Of a stretch of 64,000 bases of DNA, positions 12,110 through 23,220 are shown in pieces; positions within the stretch are counted from its first letter, which is position 1; every line of letters starts with the position of its first letter. The notes under the pieces are model-generated. The model did not search any database. It was not told where the DNA came from and saw only the letters and a program-made list of their open reading frames with translations. The position numbers were made by a program, and so were the translations under genes. The DNA lies in contig NC_085137.1 of assembly GCF_035046485.1 (NCBI RefSeq), positions 10,742,252-10,806,251 on the forward strand, given 5' to 3'. This stretch comes from Aedes albopictus. Its lineage: Eukaryota; Arthropoda; Insecta; Diptera; Culicidae.

Positions 12110-12600
12110 TTAGTCGAAATCCAAAATTTCATAACTTTTGGAGTCCGGGAACTATTTTTAAAATGCATTCAAAGTTTGTATGGGGAAATTTTTTTATTCG
12201 GGTTGACCTGTCATTTTATCGATTGAACTGTCATTCTATCCACGAAAATTAAAACTGTTTTGTTAATTTAACCACCAAAACAAAAGTATTGATATTCAAT
12301 AAATCACGTTAGACTCAGAAAAATGAACTCTTTTGATTAGGCTATAGAAAATAGTTATACACTAAGGTCTTTTTTTACACGGGGGAAACGTACCGTGTAA
12401 AAACAATAACCGTGTTAATTCGTAACCGTGTGAAAAAACTGTGAGAAATCTGAAAATATTAGAAATGTCCTCACCATCAGATATCCGAAGATTTTTTTTA
12501 GAGAGTTAATAAGGAAAGGGAGGGGGTAGTAGTATCTAGGGGTTAGTGGGGAAGGGGACAAGGGATGGGTTATGGGGAGCAGAGTGCATGTTGTTACCAA
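12110..12600. other. AT-rich spacer with ACACGG palindrome and G-rich tract
   Basis: TTTTTTACACGG and CCGTGTAAAAA form a small palindrome near 12368-12405. From about 12510 to 12580 the plus strand is a G/A-rich tract (GGGAGGGGG-like). It has a C-rich counterpart at 17250-17420. No gene. Confidence 0.5.
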
Positions 12601-12639
12601 GGAAGATCGCAGAGGATATTTTGTGGTGTTAAGGACTGT

Positions 12640-14370
12640 TTAGACGGACGAAGCAAAGGTTCAAGGAGACTTTCAACACCCCACAGGTCCGTGGAGCAAG
12701 GTGGTGAGAGAAAGATGTTCCAGGACACCCAAGAACTTTCGCGAGTAATGGCTTTAATATCTATGAATGTAATCGATTGATTTTTGTTACATTACTGATA
12801 CTGTGGTCTACGGTTCTGTAAATAAATAATTTTCAAATATGACCTCCAATGCTGATCTCCAAAAATTTCCGCGAATAAAGGCCTGAAGATCTACAAACAT
12901 TTGCCAATAATGGTTTCTTGCTACATACCGATGCGTTGTAACATCCCAGTGGGCCATTGAGCATTGTACTGAAGAGTGTTCATTTCTAAAGATATGCTAG
13001 GTCTTCCATTAACTTCCGCGAGTAAAGGCCTTAATAACTATAAACGTAATCAATGGTTTGTTGTTACATTCCCGATACGTTGTAACATCCTACAGGTCCA
13101 TGAACCATTTTTCTGTAAGGAACTTATTTCCAAAGATGTTCTAGGTCCTCCAAGAACTTCCACGAGTAAAGACCTGAAGATGTACAGGCGTTATCAATGG
13201 TTTGTTGCCACATTACTGATACAATGTAGCGTCTTATAGGTCCAGGGAGCATAGTTCTGAAGAGAAATAATTTCCAAAGATAATCTAGGATCTCCAAGAA
13301 TTTCCACGAGTAAAGGCCTTATGATCTACAAGCGTAATCAATGGATTGTTGTTACATTTCTAATACGTTGTAATATGCTACAGGCCCATGAGCCATTTTT
13401 CTGTATGAAACTAATTTCCATAGATGTTCTAGGTCCTCCAAGAACTTCCACGAATAAAGACTTAAAGATCTACAAGCGTTATCAATGGTTTATTGCCACA
13501 TTACTGATAAAGTATAGCGTCCTACAGGTCCAGGGAGCATAGTTCTGTAGAGAAATAATTACCAAAGATGATCTAGGACCTCAAAGAACTTCCACGAGTA
13601 AAGGCCTTAAGATCTACAAGCACCGACGAACCGACGTAACAGCTAGAACAAACAAATTCAAATTTGTTATCCGCGACACCATGATGAAAAATAGCCGAAC
13701 TCTACCACCACCTCTAGAACGGTCCGCGTTTGTTTGCTAGCTTGACCCCAACCCTCCGTGTGTTCATATAGAAAAAGGTTCGCGGCTGCGCTATTTTGAC
13801 AGAAGGATTCGCTCGCTTTGCTGGTCGACCGTTAAATTGAGGGGGGACAGTTTTGAAACACCACTGTCACGTCGGTTCGTCGGCGCTACAAGCGCACTCA
13901 ATGGATTGTTGTTACATTCTAATACGTTGCAACATCCTACAGGTCAATGACCCATTTTTCTGTAAGGAACTAATTTGCAAAGATGTTCTAGGCCCTCCAG
14001 TAAAGACCTGAAGATCTACAAGCGTTATCAATGGCTTGTTGCCACATTACTGATACAATGTAGCGTCCTGCAGGTCCAGGGAGTATAGTTCTGTAGAGAA
14101 ATAATTTCCAACGATTATCTAGGACCTCCGAGAACTTCCACGAGAAAAGGCCTTAAGATTTACAAGGGCAATCTATGGATTTTCATTATATTAGTGATGC
14201 TGTGCAATATCCTACAGGTCCATGGAGATTTGTTTTGTAACGAACTAATTTCCAGAGATGTTCTAGCAGGATTTCCGAGATCTTCCGTGAATAAAGCCCT
14301 TAGGATCTCTAAGCGTTATCAATGAATTGTTGTTTGATTACTGATGTGGGGCAACATCCTTCAGGTTTTC
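12640..14370 (+). repeat. 144-bp satellite with 288-bp higher-order unit
   Basis: The landmark AAAGATNNTCTAGG..CC occurs at about 12988, 13133, 13277, 13421 and 13564, a step of 143-145 bases. Two alternating subtypes can be told apart: one reads TTGTTGTTACATT and CCATTTTTCTGTA, the other TTGCCACATTACTGATA and GGGAGCATAGTTCTG. The true period is therefore about 288. Small frames are satellite translations. A hAT-type MITE sits at 13622-13885. Confidence 0.85.
13622..13885. mobile_element. hAT-type MITE in satellite
   Basis: The inverted ends CCGACGAACCGACGT and ACGTCGGTTCGTCGG are flanked by the 8-bp direct repeat CTACAAGC (13614-13621 and 13886-13893). CTACAAGC belongs to the satellite, whose unit resumes in phase after the element. 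Eight-base duplications are the hAT hallmark. The 264-bp interior has no coding capacity. Confidence 0.85.
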
Positions 14371-14504
14371 CGGTTGTCCACTGCGACTGCGATAGCTATG
14401 GACTTTGGTCAACTTCGGACTCACTATTGATTTCTCGCATTGGTAAACAATCCAAAAGAGAGATGATTGGATAATTTCTTTGGGCTTAGTCGCTACGATA
14501 AATA

Positions 14505-16319
14505 CACCGTGTCCAATAAGTTCTCATACAAAATCAAATTCAATTATCTTCACATCTGTAATTCGGATTTTCAAAGTAATTTTATTTATTGAAAGGACAA
14601 CTAACATACATCAAATACAGCATATGTTTTGGAACTAACTGTCCTTTATCCTTTTCTGCTGATCGCTTATGTGTCGTAAGTCCATTTCAGCTGGCACGCA
14701 CGCCATTTCATTGGTATTTCGTCATATTTTAACGAGTAATGGTTTTAAGTTGAAACAAATTAGGTTCCTGTCCTTCCCATTGCTAGTAGCAACTATGACC
14801 AGAAGAGAAAAAATATAAGATCTTGTATTGGTAAAGTACGAAGCCGTTTTACTTTGTAAAAAATAAAGCATAAATTAAACAAAAATGTCCATTTACCTGT
14901 TTTAATCATATTTGTTGTGTTAAAAAAGCATGCGTGCATATTATCTGGTTGATTCACATCATTCTCACTTTTAAAACACCCTTGTATTCCTATTGTGGTA
15001 AATTTTGTCCAAAATTTAGGTTTTACGATGTTTATCTTTGCTATAACGGTTACTCTCATGAAAATCAGCCCAAGTTGAGCTTACTTGCAAATTTCTTACC
15101 ATATCATCACTAAAACTGTATTGTTTATGTCTTAGTATATCCATTTGGTTCATAACTTGAGATACAAACTCAAAATTTATCCTTATAGACTCTATTTTGC
15201 TATTGTAGAATGAAAAACTTTTCGAACATTTTTCATGCGTGCCGGAGAAAACAGATTTCAGAAAACGGAAGTGTACTGCTAGACTTCCCAGGTAACCAAT
15301 AAGCATTTGAATAAGCCGTATTTCTGTTATATATCTGCATTTGGCCTGCTTACTGCCGTATCATAGCAGTTCGACTGCTAAACTGCCCTATATTAACAAT
15401 TCAAATGCTACTTAAAATCTGACAGCAGTTTCGTAGCATTTTAAATGCACGGTATATTTTGGACAACAGGCATCATAACTGCTACTTTATTGCCATGAAA
15501 ATGCTAAGAGAGATGAGTGATACTAAAACCACAACACATTTCCACTTTCTAATTTACGTGCCATGGCTGTAGAAGTCATCATCATTCGCATGTCTAATCA
15601 ATCATATGTAACAACGAATAAAATCAATGGGAAAACGTGCATTAGCAAATTAATTCCATGGTTGGTTTTCTATGATCGATTTTATTATCAGTACCTGCCA
15701 ACTATGCAACTGCCGGTGTAATACTCATGCCTTAAATAGATCACAAATCCAGCGCGCTTTATCTGATCATCTATAGCTTACCCTGTAGCGCGGTTCAGCA
15801 CCATCGTCAACCCGCGGATTGAGGGAACGAATCCCAATTTGGACGAAAGCAGCAAAAAACAGCAACAGCAGTTCAGGACGTGACCCAAACCTCAAAAGTT
15901 CCACAGCAGGAGAGTGAGAAAAAAAAGAGAAAGGAAAGCCATAAAATGGGCAGGGGAAATATTTTGTTTTTATTTTTGACAATCTGGGGGATAGGAGGGA
16001 TAAGCATTTAATCTGCCGTATATCGGGCCAAAACCTGCATTTAATTAGCATTAATGGCGCATATACGGCAGATAAGCATTTAATAACCTGCTGTAAAGGC
16101 GCATATAGTGCCGAATTAATGCCATTTTAACTGCTTATTGGTTACCTGGGTTATAAAAACAAATAGAAAATAAGGTTTTTCTGAACCATATGCTTCATTT
16201 AATCAGTATTATGTGGCCTTTCAATACATGTACTTACTTTGAAAATATGAATCACATATGTGAAATAAAATGATATTTTCTAAATTTGTATTTTGTATGA
16301 GAACTTATTGGACACGGTG
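14505..16319. mobile_element. CACCGTGTCCAATAAGTTC-ended TIR element, copy B
   Basis: The terminal CACCGTGTCCAATAAGTTC and its inverse are flanked by TA (14503-14504 and 16320-16321), with about 140 bases of related sequence inside each end. An 864-bp element (15287-16150) sits within it. The remaining interior resembles copy A and has only 88- to 96-codon frames without a DDE signature. Confidence 0.8.
15287..16150. mobile_element. CCCAGGTAACCAATAAGC-ended element nested in copy B
   Basis: CCCAGGTAACCAATAAGC at the left and its inverse at the right bound 864 bases rich in repeated GCATTTAAT and GCCGTAT motifs near the ends, typical of subterminal repeats in MITEs. The target duplication is unclear (perhaps TT). 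A 94-codon minus-strand frame (15767-16051) has no recognisable domain. Confidence 0.7.
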
Positions 16320-16689
16320 TAAATGTTACTGACTTATAAGTTAGTTTTATCGATTATACATACTCAATAAGTATCTCATTATACTCAAAAACTGAGATGC
16401 TTTGGAAACAAAACTCGAATGTCATTCGTCCGAATTTCAAATACCTGAATGACAAACGCTTGAATTTCTTTCGCCCAAAAAATCACTTGCCCGAAAATAA
16501 CGTTTCCCGCATAAAAATTCTCCAAATGCATTGTTGCAATACTACATCTGCAAAGGCGATCCACTTGTTTACCATAGAGTAAATGTTTGAAGATTCAATC
16601 CCAAAGCCAGCATATCGTGCAGTGATAATCCGTGATTGGAAAACAACGTTTATTACATACATCACAAGCGAGATGTTACCGTTGATAGT

Positions 16690-17225
16690 TGTTTGACCTA
16701 GACCTAGAGCATCCTTGGAAACCAAGTTCTATAGGAACTGTCTTCCATGGACCTGTAGGAAGTTGCACCGTATCAGTAATGTAACTACAATCCATCGATT
16801 ACGCTTAATGATCTTAAGGCCACTGCTCGCGGAAGTGCTAGGATGCCCTAGAATATCCTTGAAAATTACTTCTCTTCAGAACTATGCTCCATGGACTTCT
16901 AGGATGTTACACCGCATCAATAATATAGCAACAATTGATTGATTACGCTCGTAGATTTTCAGGCCTGTACTCGCGGAAGTTCTTGGAGGTCCAAGAATAT
17001 CTTTGAAAAGTACGTCTCTACAGAAGACGTGCTCTAAGAAGAATGAAGAAGAAGAATGGTCTAAGGACCTGTAGGATATTGCATCGTATCAGTAATATAA
17101 CTACAATCCATCGATTACGCTTGTAGATCTTAAGGCGCTTACTCGTGAAAGTTCTTGGGTAACCTAAGTTCTTGGATAACCTAGAACATTTTTTAATTTG
17201 TTCTGAACAGAACCGTACTCCAGGA
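16690..17225 (-). repeat. 144-bp satellite, inverted block
   Basis: Units such as CGTAGAT..CAGGC..TACTCGCGGAAGTTCTTGGA are the reverse complement of the 12.6-14.4 kb satellite, with about 3.5 units. Together with that block it brackets the copy B transposon in mirror orientation. Confidence 0.75.
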
Positions 17226-17239
17226 ATCATCTTTAAAAA

Positions 17240-17430
17240 AAAACTTCCATTTAACCCCTCCTAGCCCCCCATGTATTAAACCCCTCTCCCCCTCCACCAA
17301 ACCCCCTCCCCCACACCACCACACATCCCTTTTCTACAGATCTCTTACATCATCATCCGGCCCACCTTATACCACTCTTCAACCCCTTTGCAACCCTTTC
17401 CCATAAATCCCCTCTCATCCTTTTGCTAAG
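17240..17430. repeat. C-rich low-complexity tract
   Basis: Runs of CCCCTCC and CCCACACC type mirror the G-rich tract at 12510-12580 on the other side of the satellite blocks. Confidence 0.6.
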
Positions 17431-17439
17431 AGTTCCCTT

Positions 17440-17860
17440 CTGGACACTTAGTGCGAGAAATAGAGTTTCCTGGGATTATTTTAAGAATTACTCCTGGAAT
17501 TCTTTCAGGAACTCTTCCAGTAATTTATCCAGTACTTCCTCCAGGAACTGTTTCAAAATTCCCTTGGGAATCCCCCTTGGTATTGCTTCCGGGATTCTTT
17601 CTGGGGTTTCTTCAGAAATTCTTCAAGGGATTCCTTCAAGAACTGCTTCAAGGATTCTTCAAAGAGTTCCTTCACGAACTCTGTTTAGAATTCCTTCAGG
17701 ATTTCTCCAAGAATTCCATCTGCGATTTCTTCAGGAGTTCTTCCAGGAATTCCTGAAGGGATTCTTTCACGAATTTCTTTGGGAATTCCTCCAAGAATTA
17801 TTCCAGGGATTCCTCTAAGAATAACTGCAGTGCAGGAATTCCTCTGGTACCCCGCTGAAA
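17440..17860 (-). repeat. 12-bp repeat, reverse block
   Basis: Plus-strand units of TTCCTCCAGGAA / GGATTCTTCAAG type give two overlapping frames of 131 and 101 codons rich in Phe, Ser and Gly. Frame choice drifts along the array, so neither is called a gene. The following 17860-18110 is ordinary sequence. Confidence 0.8.
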
Positions 17861-18109
17861 CGCCCCTGCAACCTCCTTTTACTCTCTCTCCTATAACGGC
17901 ATTCAGAGAACTGAACTATCCGGGGAAATGGCATTCGTGGAGTGTAATAGGCCCTTTCAACCAATATCATTGCAAAATGCTGAAAGACACTTCTTCTTAG
18001 TTACCTCTGGAACGGAACAAACATCAAACTTTGCACGCTGGGGAAGAAATCACTTCTTTTACTGAATCGAGTCCCTGTACATATAAAAAATAAATAAATG
18101 TGATTTATC

Positions 18110-18856
18110 TTTTTTTAGAGATTTTTCCGAGATTCTTCCAGGGATGCTTGCTAAGATTGCTCCAAGAATTTATGCTGTGCAATTCCTGGTGGAACTGCTG
18201 CAAGAGTAGCTACCGGGATTCTTCTAGGGATATCTTTAGTATTTTTTTATATTTCGGAGACTCCGCCATTAGTTCTTCTCAGGGTTTTTTTTTTCAGAAA
18301 ACCCTATTGAAACCCCTTCAGGACATCATGGTGAGTTTTCTCTATAAATTTTGGCTGCGATGCATCCAGGAATTCCTTCTGATTTCTCCAGGAGTTCTTC
18401 CGGGAATTTTAGACATTTCGCTAAGATTTTTTCTAGGCAATCCTCCTACGATATCTCCAGAATTTTTCCTTGGGATTCCTTCAGAAACTCCTGCTGGGAT
18501 TCATTTTCGGGCTATTGCTGGTGTTATTGAAGGACTGTTTCCAGAAATTTCTACCGCAGCTTCTGTAGGGATTTATCCAGAAATATATGTGGGGATTTCT
18601 CTAATTATTGTTTCGTGGAATCAACCATGAATTTCACGAGGTATTTTCCTAGGGATTCTTCCAGGAGTTTCCCATAGGATTTCTACAGGAATTCTAGCTG
18701 GGATTTCTCCAGAAATTCTCCTGGGGTACCATCTAGGAATTTCTCAGGGGATCTCTCTGAGGATTTCCTCACAAAAAAACTTTAAGCATACCTTCAGTTA
18801 TTTCTCCAGAAATTCTCCAGGATTCCTCTATAGATTTCTCTATGAGGCTCAACATA
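18110..18856 (-). repeat. 12-bp repeat, reverse block hosting the LTR stack
   Basis: Degenerate GGAATTTCTCC-type units include a 176-codon frame that is a repeat translation. Repeat units resume at about 24141-24190 after the nested LTR insertions, so this block was the original target. Confidence 0.75.
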
Positions 18857-18905
18857 GTAATTGTAGGGTCTACCCTATAGCATTAAGAGACAGCATCGAA
18901 GTAGG

Positions 18906-19275
18906 TGTCGAAACGAAAGATGATATTAGAAATCACATCTTGTCGCTACTGCAATGGTAACCAGAATGACCTGTTCGTTTTCATCCGAGCTCCGCTGCTT
19001 TTTTTTCTTCCATCGACTCGGCTAAAATCGGAGCTTTCTTGTCCAAGCCACCGAACTAGCGTCGCCGTTCTCGCATTGGGTTCGGCTCAATGTGCCGTCC
19101 CGCTCATGGTCTCGCTTCAGACAGTTGCAGCAAACCTTCGTTAAGTTTTGCTATTTTATGCCGTTTCCACGCTGATTCGCTCAGGGATGTCACAAATAGT
19201 GCGTATGTATCTTTTTCGATACACACAGAACTAAATTCAACAAAATGAATTAATATTCTAATCTTACCCACTACA
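18906..19275 (-). repeat. 3' LTR of the LARD-like element (uninterrupted copy)
   Basis: This 370-base LTR gives the empty site TATGTATCTTTTT where the other LTR carries a MITE. The 79-codon frame at 18905-19144 recurs identically at 23235-23459 simply because both LTRs contain it. Confidence 0.85.
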
Positions 19276-19535
19276 ATATTCCTCTCCTCTACTCTTGAAC
19301 TACCATTTAATCAAATTCAATCCAAATCTCATGCAAGTCCAATCCTATGCATATCTCATTCCAATGCAAATCTAAATCCTACAGAGTACAGTGTGAATTG
19401 ATGAATGTGAAAAAGTGTCGATGTCCCTCCAAAAACATTTATTAATTTGCCTAAAAACTATATGCATAGGATACAAGAAGCTCCAAACAAACTGTGGCAT
19501 TAATGATAAAAACAAAAAACGATAGACAGCTTTAC

Positions 19536-19573
19536 CCTTGAAAAAGGCCAAATAAACCAGGCCGAAACGTCGG
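19536..19573 (+). other. Hairpin motif GGCC..GGCCGAAACGTCGGG
   Basis: A short stem (AGGCC..GGCC) is followed by GAAACGTCGG. The same arrangement, with a different stem, occurs on the minus strand at 51966-51931. It resembles the stem II plus GAAA half of a hammerhead ribozyme, but CTTGAAA replaces the conserved CUGANGA here. Confidence 0.3.
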
Positions 19574-19681
19574 GCAATGCAAATTTAATCGTTTGGATTC
19601 CCTAGACTGAGAAAGCCAGAATTTCTATAGCAAACCAGTTTCAGTTGAAAACCCCTAGCAAAATCTAAATCCTAATAAAAC

Positions 19682-21965
19682 CTAATATAAGTTCGATTCA
19701 AATTCAATCCAATTCAAATCCAATCCATAGCCAATCCAAATCTGAACCCAATCCAAATCCAATTCAAATCCAATCCAATCCAAATCCATTCCAAATTCAA
19801 TCGAAATTCAATCAAAATCCAATCCAAGTCCAAGTCCAATTCAAATCCAAATCCAATCCTAATCCAATCCAAACCTAATCCAAATCCAATTCAAATCCAA
19901 TCTAAATCCAACCCAAATCCAATCCATATAGAATCCAAATACAATCCAAATCCAATCAAAATTCAATCGAAATCCAATCCGAATCCAATCCAAATCCAAC
20001 CCAAATACAATTCAAATCCAAATCCAATCCAAATCTAATTTAAATTCAATCCATATCCAATCCGAATCCAATCCAAATTCCAACTCTAATCCAAACCGAA
20101 ATCAAGTCCAATTCAAAGCCAATCCAATCCACATCTAGTTCAATGCCAATTTTATTCCAAATCCAATCCAAATTCAATCCACACCAAATTCAAATCCAAT
20201 CAAATCCAAATTCAATCAAAATCTAATCCAAACCCAATTCTAATCCAATCCAATCCAAATCCAATCCAAGTTCAATCGAAATCCAATCCAAATCCAATTC
20301 AAATCCAATCCAATTCCTATCCAAACCTAATCCAAATCCAATTTAAATCCAACCCAAATCTAATTCAAATCCAATCCAAATCCAATTTAAATCCAATACA
20401 AACCCAATTCAAATCTAATCCATATCCAATCCAAATACAATTCAAATCCAATCCAAATTCAATAGATATCCAATCCAAATCTAATCCAAATCCAATCCAA
20501 GTCAAATCCAATCCAAATCTAATCCAAGTTTAATCGAAAACCAATTCAAATCCAATCCAAATCCAATCCAAATCCAATCCAAATCCAATCCAAATCCAAT
20601 CCAAATCCAATTCAAATCCAATCCAAATCCAATCCAAATCCAATCCAAATCCAAATCCAATCCAAGTCCAATCCAAATCCAATGCAAATCCAATCCAAAT
20701 CCAATCTAAATCCAATTTAAATTCAATCCAAATCCAATCCAAATCCAATTCAATCCACATCTAGTTCAAATCCAATTCTAATCCAAATCCAATCCAAATT
20801 CAATCCAGACCAAATTCAAATTCAATCAAATCCAAATTCAATCCAAATCTAATCCAAACCCAATTCTAATCCAATCCAATCCAAATCCCATCCAAGTTCA
20901 ATCGAAATCCAATCGAAATCCAATCGAAATCCAATTCAAATCCAATCCAAATCCAATCCAAACCTAATCCAAATCCAACTCAAATCCAATCCAAATCCAA
21001 TCTAAATCCAATTCAAATCCAATCCATATCCAATACAAATACAATTCAAAAGCAATCCAAATTCAATAGAAATCCAATCCGAATCCAATCCAAATCCTAT
21101 CCAAGTCAAATCCAATCAAAATCTAAACCAAATTTAATCCAAATCCATTCCAAATTCAAATCCAATCCAAATCCAATCCAAATCCAATCTAAATCCAATT
21201 CAAATCCAATCCATATCCAATACAAATACAATTCAAAAGCAATCCAAATTCAATAGAAATCCAATCCGAATCCAATCCAAATCCTATCCAAGTCAAATCC
21301 AATCCAAATCTAATCCAAATTCAATCCAAATCCATTTCAAATCCAAATCCAATCCAAATCCAATCCAAATCTAATCCAAATCCAATTCAAATCCAATCCA
21401 AATCCAATTCAAATCCAATTCATATCCAATTCAAATACAATCCAAATCCAATCCGCATCTAGTTCAAATTCAATCCCAATCCAAATTCATTTCAAACAAA
21501 ATTCAAATCCAATCCAAATTCAATCAAAATCCAATTCATATCCAACCCAAATCTAATTCAATTTCAATTCTATTCCAATAGAAATTCAACATGTATCCCA
21601 TTGAATTCCAAATCTAATCCAGATCCAATAATTCAATCCAATCCAATCAACATCTATTTCAAATCCAATTCCAATCCAATCCAAATCCAAATTCATATTC
21701 GAATCCAATCTAATTTCAATGGATTGGCAATGCAAATTAAATCCGATTCCAATTGAAATCCAAATCCAATACAATCCAATAAGCTAAACTGAGACTAATC
21801 CCATTCAAATCCAATCCAGTTTTAATCCAAACCTAATCCAAATCAAGTTTATGTCCAATCCTAAAACAACGCAAATCCGATAAAAATACCCAATTAAAAT
21901 CCAATCCAATTTCAATATTATTCCAATCCAAATTCAATCCAAATTTAGTCCAGTTGCCATCCGAA
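19682..21965. repeat. CCAAATCCAAT minisatellite (11 bp and variants)
   Basis: About 2.3 kb of alternating CCAAT and CCAAAT words form 11-base and related units, with TTCAAATCC and CCATATCC variants. Longer blocks are duplicated inside it (for example about 20990-21120 recurs at about 21170-21310). The reverse strand reads as DLDWIWIGF-type peptides, which are repeat translations. It forms the 3' half of the LARD-like element. Confidence 0.9.
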
Positions 21966-22139
21966 TCTTGTTTTGATCCTTTAGTTTTAATTTGTTCTTA
22001 CTCGCCCAATTTATATTAATATGATTTTCCTATTGTTCAATTTTTGTTTCTATTTGACATTTTATAGGACAACTTTCTCGTGTGTTTCGCCATTCCTTTG
22101 TTCGCTCTTTTCTCAACCTTTTTCTCAGGGTATGTCAAT

Positions 22140-22760
22140 CTCTCTTATTTTCATTTCCTTGTTCGACTCATTTTTTTTAAAGATGTCGCATTTTTTTCCA
22201 AGTTAAAGCATTTTTTTCCTTTCTCTTTTTCCACCTCATTGTTTTTTTGTTTTTTTTCACGCTACATTTTATTTTCTCCAAGCCATCTTTTTTTTTTGCT
22301 TTTTCTCTCCCTTCATTTTTTTCCAAGCCATCTTTTTTTTTTGCTTTTTCTCTCGCTTCATTTTTTTTTCTCCAAGCCATCTTTTTTTTGCTTTTTCTAT
22401 CGCTTCATTTTTTTTCCAAGCCATCTTTTTTTTTTTGCTTTTTCTCTCTCGCTTTATTTTTTTTTCTCCAAGGAGATGGCTTCTTTTTTTGCTCTTCCTC
22501 TCGCTTCTTTTTTTTTTCTCCAAGCCATCTTTTTTTTTGCTTTTTATCTCCTTTCATTTTTTTTCTCCAAGCCATCTTTTTTTTTGCTTTTTCTCTCCTT
22601 TCATTTTTTTCTCCAAGCCATCTTTTTTTTGCTTTTTCTCTCGCTTCATTTCTTCCAAGCCATCTTTTTTTTTGCTTTTTCTCTCCCGCTTTATTTTTTT
22701 TTTATTTCAAAGACATCTCTTTTTTTTCGTTTTTCTCTCGATTCATTTTTTTGTCAATCC
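22140..22760. repeat. T-rich ~46-bp minisatellite with CCAAGCCATC
   Basis: CCAAGCCATC or a close variant starts at about 22278, 22323, 22372, 22416, 22468, 22520, 22567, 22613 and 22655, a step of 42-52 bases caused by T runs of varying length. Frames of 281, 251 and 267 codons (Phe-rich) and their Lys-rich minus-strand counterparts shift frame from unit to unit. They are not credible proteins. It forms the 5' half of the LARD-like element on the minus strand. Confidence 0.85.
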
Positions 22761-23220
22761 GTTGCTTTTTCTCTCGCTTCATCATTTTTTCATTTACCAT
22801 TTTCGCTGCGTCACAATTTATTTTCCAAAATCTCCCATCTTTCTCGCTCTTTCTCTCACTTCATCTATTTATTACCTCGCGACCCATTTGCTCCCATTTC
22901 ACGACGTCGCACTTCTTGTTTCTAAGCCATCTCATTTATTTCCGCTACACTTCCACCCATCTTCCATGCTCTCCTTCGCGACACAATTGCGCCCTCTTCT
23001 AAAGCGCCCTTCCCTTGCGGTCACTAATCCACGCCTCCGTCAATACATTCCCATCACACGCCCACAACAAATTCCCTTTCAAAATTCCCAACCCCTTCAC
23101 AACTCCATGCACCACCAACAAAATTACATTTCTAAACGCGATATAGAATATAGAATACGCGATACGAATATAGAATTATGCACTCAAAAGTTTCACCAAA
23201 AATACTACCGGCTGCGCCAT

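Larger units (their letters stand above)
10650..12110 (-). repeat. 12-bp repeat block interrupted by a TIR element
   Basis: Pyrimidine-rich 12-base units on the plus strand occupy 10650-10853. They resume at about 12043-12110 after the element 10855-12042, so the element inserted into this block. Confidence 0.65.

Noticed and set aside
20502..20760. DLDWIWIGF repeat protein on the minus strand
   Set aside because: Translation of the CCAAATCCAAT array; no start context and no conserved frame.
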